A DNA stretch of 64,000 bases from Paenibacillus lautus NBRC 15380 (GTDB lineage Bacteria > Bacillota > Bacilli > Paenibacillales > Paenibacillaceae), in assembly GCF_004000945.1 (NCBI RefSeq), contig NZ_BIMF01000017.1, positions 1-64,000 of the forward strand. The letters are read 5' to 3'. The position numbers were made by a program, and so were the translations under genes. The notes under the pieces were generated by a model, which was given only the letters and a program-made list of their open reading frames with translations, did not search any database and was not told the DNA's origin. Within the stretch, counting starts at the first letter, position 1, and each line of letters opens with the position of its first letter. Below, one piece after another: positions 8,178 through 15,417 of this stretch.

Positions 8178-9293
8178 TTAAACACGAATCAGCCGTTTGG
8201 TTGACCTCAGCGCATCGATATTCGCCGCGCCGATTCCGAACATCGCCGTCCGCAGCTCCAACTCCACCTGGGCAAGCCGCTGATCCAGCGCTTCCACCGA
8301 ATCGACCGCCGATCCCAGGAGTCCACGCCCGAAGCCGGCCAGATCGGCGCCAAGCGAGAGCGCTTTAGCCGCATCGACGCCGCTCTGCAGTCCGCCGCTG
8401 CCGATAAGCGCACAGGTTGGCGCAGCTTCGCGCACCTCCACGATGCATTCCGCGGTTGGATTGCCCCACCCGGCGAAAGCCTCAGCCGCAGCGCGGCGAA
8501 CCGGATCCGGGCTGCGGAATTTTTCAACCTGGCTCCACGAGGTACCGCCCGCACCAGCCACGTCGATGAAGGCCGCCCCGACATTCAGCAGGTTCCGCGC
8601 CGTTTCACCATCGATTCCCCAGCCGACTTCTTTAATGCCGACCGGTACCGACAGCGTACGGCACAGATCCTCAATTCGCCCAAGCAAACGGCCAAACCGG
8701 GTATTCCCTTCCGGCTGAAACACCTCTTGAAGTCCGTTTAGATGAAGAACCAGCATGTCCGCGCCCGCGATATCCACCGCCCGCTGACAATCGTTAAGGC
8801 CAAAGCCATAGTTCAGCTGCACCGCTCCAAGGTTGGCGATAACCGGCACGCTCGGCGCACTCTCCCGGACACGGAAAGTAGGAGCAAGCTCTTCCTTCTC
8901 CACCGCGGCGCGCACGGAGCCTACCCCAAGAGCCCAGCCGCGCCGTTCCGCTGCTTCAGCCAGACGTCTATTGATCTCTCCGGTGGCCTTGCTTCCGCCA
9001 GTCATGGAGCTGATCAGAAAAGGTGTTCGTACGGAAAAATCAAGAAATGTAGTGTCCAGCTTAATATCGTCAAAGTCGATTTCCGGCAGTGCGGAGTGAC
9101 GGAAGCGGTAACGTTCAAAACCTGTGGTTACTCCCACGGAGCCTACTTCCTCATTCAAGCATAAACGTACATGCTCTATTTTCCGTTCGCCCGTGGACAC
9201 TTCCGGCATCAGCCTGCCCTCGGGTCTTTCCAATCCTCTGCCTGAAATGGTTTCAGCAGGTTTACCCGCAGTCTCTTTATGTTCTGAATTCAT
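8178..9293 (-). CDS. fni: Type 2 isopentenyl-diphosphate delta-isomerase (FMN-dependent)
   Basis: Interconverts isopentenyl and dimethylallyl diphosphate for isoprenoid synthesis using reduced FMN. The 371-residue TIM-barrel product has the family's RKIEHVRLCL start of the core, FLISSMTGG, the LGVGSVRAA strand, VIANLGAVQL, LHLNGLQE, VGIKEVGWG, VAGAGGTSW, IGSGGLQSGVDAAKA and ADLAGFGR, the FMN phosphate-binding end of the barrel. An N-terminal extension of about 37 residues precedes the conserved RKIEHV region. The ATG start has GGAGG 6 nt upstream, so the extension appears to be translated. The gene looks monocistronic. Bacillus also uses the type 2 enzyme. Confidence 0.95.
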   Translation of the reverse strand: MNSEHKETAGKPAETISGRGLERPEGRLMPEVSTGERKIEHVRLCLNEEVGSVGVTTGFERYRFRHSALPEIDFDDIKLDTTFLDFSVRTPFLISSMTGGSKATGEINRRLAEAAERRGWALGVGSVRAAVEKEELAPTFRVRESAPSVPVIANLGAVQLNYGFGLNDCQRAVDIAGADMLVLHLNGLQEVFQPEGNTRFGRLLGRIEDLCRTLSVPVGIKEVGWGIDGETARNLLNVGAAFIDVAGAGGTSWSQVEKFRSPDPVRRAAAEAFAGWGNPTAECIVEVREAAPTCALIGSGGLQSGVDAAKALSLGADLAGFGRGLLGSAVDSVEALDQRLAQVELELRTAMFGIGAANIDALRSTKRLIRV

Positions 9294-9603
9294 CCCGTGC
9301 CTCCTTATCCACTTCGCTCATCCTTTAAATAACCCATATATAAGCATATCATTGGCATCACAGGTTGTCCCGGCTGCATGGATATGCACATCATCCTTAA
9401 GCAACAATATAAACGACTCGATCTTCACCCATTCTACCGCATATTTTGAAAAAACAAACCCGAATATCATTCTACCCCGGCTTCCTAGGATCAACTCAGG
9501 CTCCAAATCTCACACTTTCTGAATTGCAGAAACGAAGAGTGCGTCAGAGCAGGACTTTCATGTTAATTAACGGTATATGACAGCGATAGGAGGATGGGCT
9601 ATA
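9294..9603. other. Divergent intergenic region, fni / phospholipase D-like gene
   Basis: About 310 bp between diverging genes. It must hold both promoters, but no -35/-10 pair was convincing. A TTAATTAA palindrome lies about 40 nt before the plus-strand start. Nothing else recognised. Confidence 0.4.
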
Positions 9604-11157
9604 TTGGGTTTCCACCATTTCATTCATAACCGCAATTCAGAGGATCTACATACAAGCGATGCAGGCGATCCAGGGACGCAGCTCGTACCAGGGAAACCGG
9701 ATACCAAAAGCTCCCGAACACGAACAGCGATTTTCATCTGCCTTGTCCTTCTTATACTATGGCTCATCGGCGTAATGGTCTATCAGACTCATAAGCCGCT
9801 ACCGAAGGGGATCTCCTATGAAAGCCCGCTCTACCAGAGCGACGTTAAAATGTGGACTGACCTGACCTATCCCGGACCGGACGGTCAACCGGTACATGAT
9901 CGTGAAATCGGACCACGCATCGGTCAAATTATCGATGAATCCCGAAAGTTCTTGGTTATCGATATGTTTCTGTTCAACGGCTACACCCATAAAGGTCAGG
10001 AATTCCCCGAAGTCAGCGAAGAGCTTGCCCATCGCCTTGTTTCCCATAAAAAGAAATATCCCGACATGGATATCTTCTTTATTTCCGATGAAGTGAACAC
10101 CGGATACGGCTCTTATTCGCTGCCAGAATTCGAGACCATGAAGGCTGCCGGCATTCATGTGATCATCACCGATGTCGACCGGCTGCGGGACTCCACGCCC
10201 GCCTATTCCGCCGTATGGCGTACGTTCGTCCAGTGGTTCGGCCAATCGGGCCAGGGGACACTCCCCAATCTGATGGCAAACGAAGCACCTGATATTACGG
10301 TCCGCTCCTATCTGAAGCTGCTGAACGTGAAGGCCAATCACCGTAAAGTCGTCATCAGCGAGAACACCGCACTGGTCACTTCGGCCAACATCCATGATGC
10401 CAGTGCGTTCCACTCGAACATCGCCTTCGAAACGAGCGGGGACATCATCGGGGATATGCTTGCAGCCGAGCAAGCCGCCGTTAACCTTACAAGCCCCATC
10501 AAACTGCCGGAGTATGAGCCGGGCTCTAACCCACCCGTGCAACCTTCTGGTCAAGCAAACGATGTCGATGTTCGTTATTTGACGGAAGGGAAAATCTATA
10601 AATATGTTCTGGAGGCCATTGGGCAATCACAGCCCGGGGACACGCTCTGGATGGGGATGTTCTATCTGGCTGACAGCAACGTCATGGACCAGCTTCTAAA
10701 AGCCTCGGACCGTGGCGTTGATATACGCCTCATTCTGGATCCGAACCAGAACGCCTTCGGCCGGGATAAGATCGGCATCCCCAACCGTCCGGCTGCCGCT
10801 GAGCTCATCAAGAAATCCAAGGGGAACATTTCCATCCGCTGGTACAACACCGGTACAGAGCAGTATCATACCAAGCTCATGTACATTGCCAAACCGACAG
10901 GCAAGTCCGTGATTACCGGTGGGTCAACCAATTTCACCAAGCGGAATCTGGCCGATCTCAATTTGGAAAACAATCTGTGGATAGCCGCACCTAAGGATCA
11001 TCCGCTCACCCGGGACCTGGACCGTTACTTTCATCGGATATGGTTCAACGAAGGCGCAGCCTTTAGTCTCGAAGCCGAGGCTTATCAGGGAAAAACGACA
11101 TGGATGAAGGACATCCTGTTTAAACTGCAAAAATGGCTGGGTTTCACTACCTTTTAA
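9604..11157 (+). CDS. Membrane-anchored phospholipase D-fold protein
   Basis: Two-domain phospholipase D superfamily protein; substrate unknown. One N-terminal membrane segment (about residues 41-60, ICLVLLILWLIGVMVY) is followed by an extracytoplasmic part with two PLD domains. The first HxK motif is NHRKVVIS at about residues 246-248, followed by TSANIHDAS. The second is YHTKLMYI at about 422-424, followed by GGSTNFTKRNL. Both lack the full HKD aspartate spacing of cardiolipin synthases, so activity is not assured. I start it at TTG 9604 because AGGAGG lies 10 nt upstream; ATG 9577 lies before that site and has none of its own. It converges on cardiolipin synthase, another PLD-fold enzyme, which hints at a lipid or cell-envelope role by inference only. 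Confidence 0.8.
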   Translation: MGFHHFIHNRNSEDLHTSDAGDPGTQLVPGKPDTKSSRTRTAIFICLVLLILWLIGVMVYQTHKPLPKGISYESPLYQSDVKMWTDLTYPGPDGQPVHDREIGPRIGQIIDESRKFLVIDMFLFNGYTHKGQEFPEVSEELAHRLVSHKKKYPDMDIFFISDEVNTGYGSYSLPEFETMKAAGIHVIITDVDRLRDSTPAYSAVWRTFVQWFGQSGQGTLPNLMANEAPDITVRSYLKLLNVKANHRKVVISENTALVTSANIHDASAFHSNIAFETSGDIIGDMLAAEQAAVNLTSPIKLPEYEPGSNPPVQPSGQANDVDVRYLTEGKIYKYVLEAIGQSQPGDTLWMGMFYLADSNVMDQLLKASDRGVDIRLILDPNQNAFGRDKIGIPNRPAAAELIKKSKGNISIRWYNTGTEQYHTKLMYIAKPTGKSVITGGSTNFTKRNLADLNLENNLWIAAPKDHPLTRDLDRYFHRIWFNEGAAFSLEAEAYQGKTTWMKDILFKLQKWLGFTTF

Positions 11158-11229
11158 AATTCTTTCAATAATTATGTATGTACGCGCATAAAGTGCCGGT
11201 ATGTACCGCCAGTTACCCACCTCCACCGC

Positions 11230-12732
11230 TTACAGCAGAGGTGACATCAGCCGGGCAGCCGACTCCAGCAGCCGGGTCATGATTCTTTTTTTACGGGTAT
11301 GATTGCGGTCGTACAGGATGGCGGATTCCAGGTCCTGCTCGAAATCGGATACCAGCCTGCCTACGCTTTCCGTATGAACGAGTAATGCATTAACCTCAAA
11401 ATTAAGGTGGAAGCTCCGCATGTCCATGTTAGCTGTGCCAATGGTTGCGACCTCGCCGTCAACGATCAATAGCTTCGAGTGCATAAACCCTTTTTCATAT
11501 TCATACACCCTTACCCCGGCATCCAGCAGAGCCGGAAAATAGGAGTGGGAAGCCAGGAAGGGCAGCCATTTGTCCGGTTTCGACGGAAACAGAATCCGCA
11601 CATCAAGACCGGACAAGGCGGCAACCCTGAGCGCGGTGAATATGTCTTCATCCGGTATAAAATAAGGCGTAGCCAGCCATACCGACTTGCGAGCAGACAC
11701 AATCATGGAGAAGAAGATGTTTTTCAGGGCTCTTCGCTCATTGTCAGGTCCGCTTGCGATAATCTGGACGGCACCGGCACGGTTCTCCAGCAAATCCGGT
11801 GAATAATAGATCGGCTCACTTGGCTGCTCCCCCGTCATGTACTGCCAATCCTGCAGAAAGACAACCTGGAGCGTTCGGACAGCCTCTCCACGAACAAGCA
11901 TATGGGTATCGCGCCAGAAACCGAATGCCTTACTGCGGCTTAAGTACTCATCCCCCACATTCAATCCGCCCACGAATCCGACACTGCCGTCAATAACAAC
12001 GATTTTGCGGTGATTGCGGTAATTCACGCGGCTCGTGAAGAATATCGTCTTGGGACTGCCGAATACGGCAACCTGTATGCCCGCATCCCTCATCTCCTGC
12101 AGGAAGGTAGGCGGCAGCTGCAAGCTGCCAACGGCGTCCACCATAAACCGCACGGCAACCCCTTTTCTCGCCTTCCGTATCAAAATTTCCTGGATCTGCG
12201 TTCCGATGGCATCCGGCCGGTAAATGTAATATTCCATATGGATATGATGCGTTGCCTGTTCCAGCTCCGCGATCAAGGCCTCGAAGGTCTCTTCCCCATC
12301 GGTCAGTACCCGCGTTTCGCTTGAGAAGGAAATCGGCGTCCGCGCCAGCCGGGCAGACAGCTGAAGGAGCTGCTGCACTTCCGGCTTGAAGCAGGAGACG
12401 TCCGGAGTGCTTTTGCGAAGGACCTCGCTGGTGTACACCAGGCCGTCCCTCCGCGCTTTTTTGTCGTATTTTCTCCGTTTGAAATAATTCTGTCCGAACA
12501 AAAAATAAAAGACAAGCCCGACGATCGGGACAAGTGCCAGCAGCAGAATCCAGGCCATGGTGCTGCTGGGATGGCGATTCTCCATAAAAATCATGAAGCC
12601 GATGGATACTACGGTTAAGGTGGAGAATATCCCGATAATGGTCCCGGTCGTCTTCCCGAAATAATCCATGCCAAAATAATAAAACGCGAACAAAAGCGCG
12701 GTGATCAGTACAGCCTCAATTCCCTTTCTCAT
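11230..12732 (-). CDS. cls: Cardiolipin synthase
   Basis: Condenses two phosphatidylglycerols into cardiolipin and glycerol at the membrane. The 500-residue product has two N-terminal transmembrane segments (about 5-20 and 55-79, preceded by the conserved ENRHPSSTMAW) and two HKD motifs: HRKIVVIDGSVGFVGGLNVGDEY at about 241-263 and HSKLLIVDGEVATIGTANMDMRSF starting at 418. The catalytic His/Lys pairs are H241/K243 and H418/K420. It ends in the family's short hydrophobic tail. The start ATG has AAGGGG 9 nt upstream. Length and motif order are those of Bacillus ClsA. Confidence 0.95.
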   Translation of the reverse strand: MRKGIEAVLITALLFAFYYFGMDYFGKTTGTIIGIFSTLTVVSIGFMIFMENRHPSSTMAWILLLALVPIVGLVFYFLFGQNYFKRRKYDKKARRDGLVYTSEVLRKSTPDVSCFKPEVQQLLQLSARLARTPISFSSETRVLTDGEETFEALIAELEQATHHIHMEYYIYRPDAIGTQIQEILIRKARKGVAVRFMVDAVGSLQLPPTFLQEMRDAGIQVAVFGSPKTIFFTSRVNYRNHRKIVVIDGSVGFVGGLNVGDEYLSRSKAFGFWRDTHMLVRGEAVRTLQVVFLQDWQYMTGEQPSEPIYYSPDLLENRAGAVQIIASGPDNERRALKNIFFSMIVSARKSVWLATPYFIPDEDIFTALRVAALSGLDVRILFPSKPDKWLPFLASHSYFPALLDAGVRVYEYEKGFMHSKLLIVDGEVATIGTANMDMRSFHLNFEVNALLVHTESVGRLVSDFEQDLESAILYDRNHTRKKRIMTRLLESAARLMSPLL

Positions 12733-12874
12733 GTCCGTATACCCCTTGTTTATTCATCGTTTTTCGTCTCTTTTGTATGTACGATGCCGATCACCCATAT
12801 TCTACATGATCTCCCCCAGGAACTAAAGACTGTTCTCTTTGAGCCGACAAGGCCCGATGCTCAAAAATAAGATA

Positions 12875-12925
12875 TTGACAATGCTAAAACTATTTGCTAG
12901 AAATATAACTAACGATCGTTAGTTA
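12875..12925 (+). promoter_or_regulatory. Promoter and palindromic operator of the TetR-ykkCD unit
   Basis: TTGACA (12875-12880), a 17-nt spacer and TAGAAA (12898-12903) form a plausible sigma-A promoter. Directly downstream, over the expected transcription start, is a perfect 20-bp palindrome, TAACTAACGATCGTTAGTTA (12906-12925), ending just before the AGGAGG site. Position and symmetry are those of a TetR autoregulatory operator. Confidence 0.75.
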
Positions 12926-12936
12926 GGAGGATGATT

Positions 12937-13533
12937 ATGAGTGCCGCCAACATTAAACAATCCGCCCTTGCCCACTTCGCCAAGAACGGTTACGAAGGGG
13001 CATCGCTGAAACATATCGCTGATGATTGCGGAATTAAGAAACCCTCGATTTATGCTCATTTTTCAAGCAAACAGGATTTGTTCCTGCAGGTGCTTCAGGA
13101 CGTATTCCAGCGTCAAGAGGACTTGATGGTAGCGTATTTCCTCGACCATGCGGATTGGCCGCTGGAGCAGCAGCTGCACGGCTTTCTAGAAAGCCGTCTG
13201 CAAGCTTATCGCCTGGATGATGAAGTCCGGTTCTTCTTGCGGATGGCCTTCTTCCCGCCAAGCGCGCTGTATGACGAAGTGATGGGGATGGTGTATCCAT
13301 TGCTGGACCAGCAGGAGGAGAACCTGTCCAAACTGCTTGCCGCAGGATGCCCGGTGCACGGACGCATCATCCGTTATCCGCGGAATGCCGCAATTGCCTA
13401 TATGACCTTGCTGGACGGAATCCATCTGGAGACCGTGTACGGCGGAGAAGAACGGGCCATGAGGCGGCTCGTGGCCGCTTGGCCTGTGTATTGGTTAGGA
13501 GTAACGAAGCAAAGGTATACCCACAAGAGTTAA
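12937..13533 (+). CDS. TetR-family transcriptional regulator
   Basis: N-terminal TetR helix-turn-helix at about residues 5-50 (HFAKNGYEGASLKHIADDCG and KKPSIYAHFSSKQDLF), then an all-helical ligand-binding domain of ordinary length (198 residues). The ATG at 12937 is chosen because AGGAGG lies 6 nt upstream; the ATG at 12931 would abut the site. A 20-bp palindrome overlaps the start of its own transcript, so autorepression is likely. It precedes a YkkC/YkkD transporter pair by about 100 nt on the same strand with no terminator between, so it probably represses that pair in response to a transported cation. The ligand is unknown. Confidence 0.9.
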   Translation: MSAANIKQSALAHFAKNGYEGASLKHIADDCGIKKPSIYAHFSSKQDLFLQVLQDVFQRQEDLMVAYFLDHADWPLEQQLHGFLESRLQAYRLDDEVRFFLRMAFFPPSALYDEVMGMVYPLLDQQEENLSKLLAAGCPVHGRIIRYPRNAAIAYMTLLDGIHLETVYGGEERAMRRLVAAWPVYWLGVTKQRYTHKS

Positions 13534-13631
13534 TGTCTCCTGTTCTACGCATGATAAAGAGGCTTAAGGAGAATAGGAATCGGTAGCCGTGAGGGGTTAC
13601 TGTTGTATTCATAAAAGGAGTGACAATCATA

Positions 13632-13973
13632 ATGAATCGCAACTGGGTTTTTGTGCTGCTTGCTGGGGTGGTTGAAGTGATATGGGTTATGGGTTTGAAG
13701 CATTCCTCTAACATCTTGGAATGGCTTGGAACCGTAGCCGCCATTGCAGTCAGCTTCTATCTTATTATCGAGGCAGCCAAACGGCTGCCGGTCGGAACGG
13801 TGTATGCCGTCTTCACGGGAATCGGCACAGCCGGAACGGTCGCTTCCGAAATGCTGTTCTTCGGAGAACCGTTTAAACTGCTCAAGGTGCTTCTGATCTG
13901 CGTGCTGCTGGCAGGTGTGATCGGCCTGAAGCTGGTTACGGCGGATCATGCAGAACCGGAGGTGAGTAAGTAA
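13632..13973 (+). CDS. ykkC: SMR-family efflux subunit, YkkC type
   Basis: Small multidrug resistance protein of 113 residues with four membrane helices. The glutamate of helix 1 is in GVVEVIWVMGLKHS, and the GTVYAVFTGIGTAGTV segment closely follows Bacillus YkkC. YkkC and YkkD act as an obligate pair exporting cationic drugs or guanidinium-type compounds. I start it at ATG 13632, 11 nt after AAAGGAG; the frame also opens at GTG 13620 inside that site. The stop TAA overlaps the next start by one base (TAATG), indicating translational coupling. No guanidine-I (ykkC) riboswitch consensus is visible upstream; a TetR gene stands there instead. Confidence 0.9.
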   Translation: MNRNWVFVLLAGVVEVIWVMGLKHSSNILEWLGTVAAIAVSFYLIIEAAKRLPVGTVYAVFTGIGTAGTVASEMLFFGEPFKLLKVLLICVLLAGVIGLKLVTADHAEPEVSK

Positions 13974-14287
13974 TGGCCTGGGTTGCTCTTGTATTTGCCG
14001 GATTATTCGAAATCGGCGGCGTCATCGGCATCAAAGGCGTGTCGGAGCGCAAGGGATGGCGTTATGTACTGATTTTGGCCGTATCTTTTGCCGCCAGCTT
14101 CTCCCTTCTCTCCTACGCCATGACCATACTGCCTATGGGGACTGCTTACGCTATCTGGACGGGAATCGGGACCGCGGGCGGCGCGATCACCGGGATGTTC
14201 CTGTTCGGGGAACCAAAGGAGTGGCGGCGGGTGCTGTTTATCGCCATGATTCTGTGCTCGGCTGTCGGCCTGAAATTGATCAGTTGA
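13973..14287 (+). CDS. ykkD: SMR-family efflux subunit, YkkD type
   Basis: Partner subunit of the paired SMR exporter; 104 residues and four helices. It has the YkkD-like segments FAASFSLLSYAMTILPMGTA and YAIWTGIGTAGGAITGM, and ends in LCSAVGLKLIS. The membrane glutamate (GLFEIGGVIGIKG) is in helix 1. It is translationally coupled to ykkC through TAATG and has GGAGGTGAG about 6 nt upstream, within the end of ykkC. A strong terminator follows about 45 nt downstream, closing the TetR-ykkC-ykkD unit. Confidence 0.9.
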   Translation: MAWVALVFAGLFEIGGVIGIKGVSERKGWRYVLILAVSFAASFSLLSYAMTILPMGTAYAIWTGIGTAGGAITGMFLFGEPKEWRRVLFIAMILCSAVGLKLIS

Positions 14288-14330
14288 TTTTTTCGTATAA
14301 TTTCATAAGTTTTCAGAACCTAACGAAAAG

Positions 14331-14366
14331 GACGACCGTAGTAAAGTTGAAACGGTCGTTCTTTTT
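14331..14366 (+). terminator. Intrinsic terminator of the TetR-ykkCD unit
   Basis: ACGACCGT and ACGGTCGT pair around a 12-nt loop and are followed by TCTTTTT. It overlaps the -35 region of the next transcription unit. Confidence 0.85.
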
Positions 14367-14397
14367 CATATATAATAATTCTTGACCTTATGGTCAA
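14347..14397 (+). promoter_or_regulatory. Promoter and operator of yerO-swrC
   Basis: TTGAAA (14347-14352), an 18-nt spacer and TATAAT (14371-14376) make a strong sigma-A promoter. Six nt downstream lies a perfect inverted repeat, TTGACC-TTAT-GGTCAA (14382-14397), over the expected transcription start. That is the expected site for autorepression by the adjacent TetR protein. Confidence 0.7.
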
Positions 14398-14437
14398 TCC
14401 AAGAACCGCAAAGTTCTCAAGCGAGGTGAGTTATTAA

Positions 14438-15391
14438 TTGGCTGATAAAACGGCAGAAAAACGACAGCAAATTCTCATCACTGCGATGCAGCTGTTTTCC
14501 GCGAAGGGCTCTTCGGTTACCTCCATGCAGGAAATCGCCGAAGTATGCGGGATGTCGAAAGGCAGCCTCTATCTTCATTTCAAGTCCAAAGAGGAACTGG
14601 AAAAGAGCATTTTCGAGCATATCGCAAGCCGGATTAAAGACGAGATTCTCCGGGTCGACCACGATCCGCTGCTTGCGCCCAAGGAGCAGCTGCGCAAGCA
14701 GACGGAAGTGCTTTTGATCCATTTTCTGGAGATCCGGGAATTTCTCATGAAGCAGTTCCATGATCAGATGCCGGGAAAACCGCCCTTTGACAAGGAAAAC
14801 ATGCGGCAGGAAATGCTCGCTGCATTGCAGTGGTTTAACAATAAGCTTAAAACCATTTATGGACCGGACGTGGAGCCGTATACGATGGAGATCGGCATGT
14901 TTATGGCCAGCATGCTGGGCTCGTATATCCGTTTCCTGTTCATGCCGGGATTCCATTTGAATGTGGGAATCACGGCAGATCACCAGATCCAACTGCTCGA
15001 TGATATCGTAGCCAGCATTCTGCGCAGACGGCCCGAGCCCTTGATTCCGATGGAGGCGGTTGGGCAATTGGGCCAATTATGCCAGACCGACATCCGCACG
15101 ACGCGTCACCCGCTCATCGTCATTAAGGCGATGAAGAACGAGCTCAAGAAGATTCAGGTGGAGCCGGATGTCCGGGAAGATGCAATGGAGTCGCTCAATA
15201 TTATGGAGAAGGAACTGCTTGCCCTCCAGCCCAGCAGGGCCGTTCTGAAAGGAATGCTTGCTAACCTGGAGGGGATCGAGGACCTTGAAGCATTGTTTAC
15301 GGAGCTCAAGGGCACCATCGTTACTGTGCTTGAAAGCTATCTTACGCCCGGTGGAATTATGCAGGGAAATGAGTCCAAGTTAGAGACATAG
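14438..15391 (+). CDS. yerO: TetR-family regulator, YerO-like
   Basis: Long TetR-type repressor (317 residues). Helix-turn-helix in the first 50 residues (AMQLFSAKGSSVTSMQEIAE, CGMSKGSLYLHFKSKEELEK), then a ligand domain with about 120 residues more than usual at the C-terminus, helical and charged (residues about 200-310). Bacillus YerO, which sits upstream of the RND gene swrC, is likewise longer than a typical TetR; synteny supports the name. The start is a TTG at 14438 with GAGGTGAG 7 nt upstream. The gene ends 26 nt before the RND gene, so the two are one operon controlled by the palindrome in front. Confidence 0.82.
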   Translation: MADKTAEKRQQILITAMQLFSAKGSSVTSMQEIAEVCGMSKGSLYLHFKSKEELEKSIFEHIASRIKDEILRVDHDPLLAPKEQLRKQTEVLLIHFLEIREFLMKQFHDQMPGKPPFDKENMRQEMLAALQWFNNKLKTIYGPDVEPYTMEIGMFMASMLGSYIRFLFMPGFHLNVGITADHQIQLLDDIVASILRRRPEPLIPMEAVGQLGQLCQTDIRTTRHPLIVIKAMKNELKKIQVEPDVREDAMESLNIMEKELLALQPSRAVLKGMLANLEGIEDLEALFTELKGTIVTVLESYLTPGGIMQGNESKLET

Positions 15392-15417
15392 AGTTCTGGA
15401 GAGGAGAGAATCGCCTA

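Noticed and set aside
12600..12900. Possible riboswitch or T-box between cls and the TetR gene
   Set aside because: No conserved aptamer blocks or antiterminator; only a sigma-A promoter and the palindrome were found.
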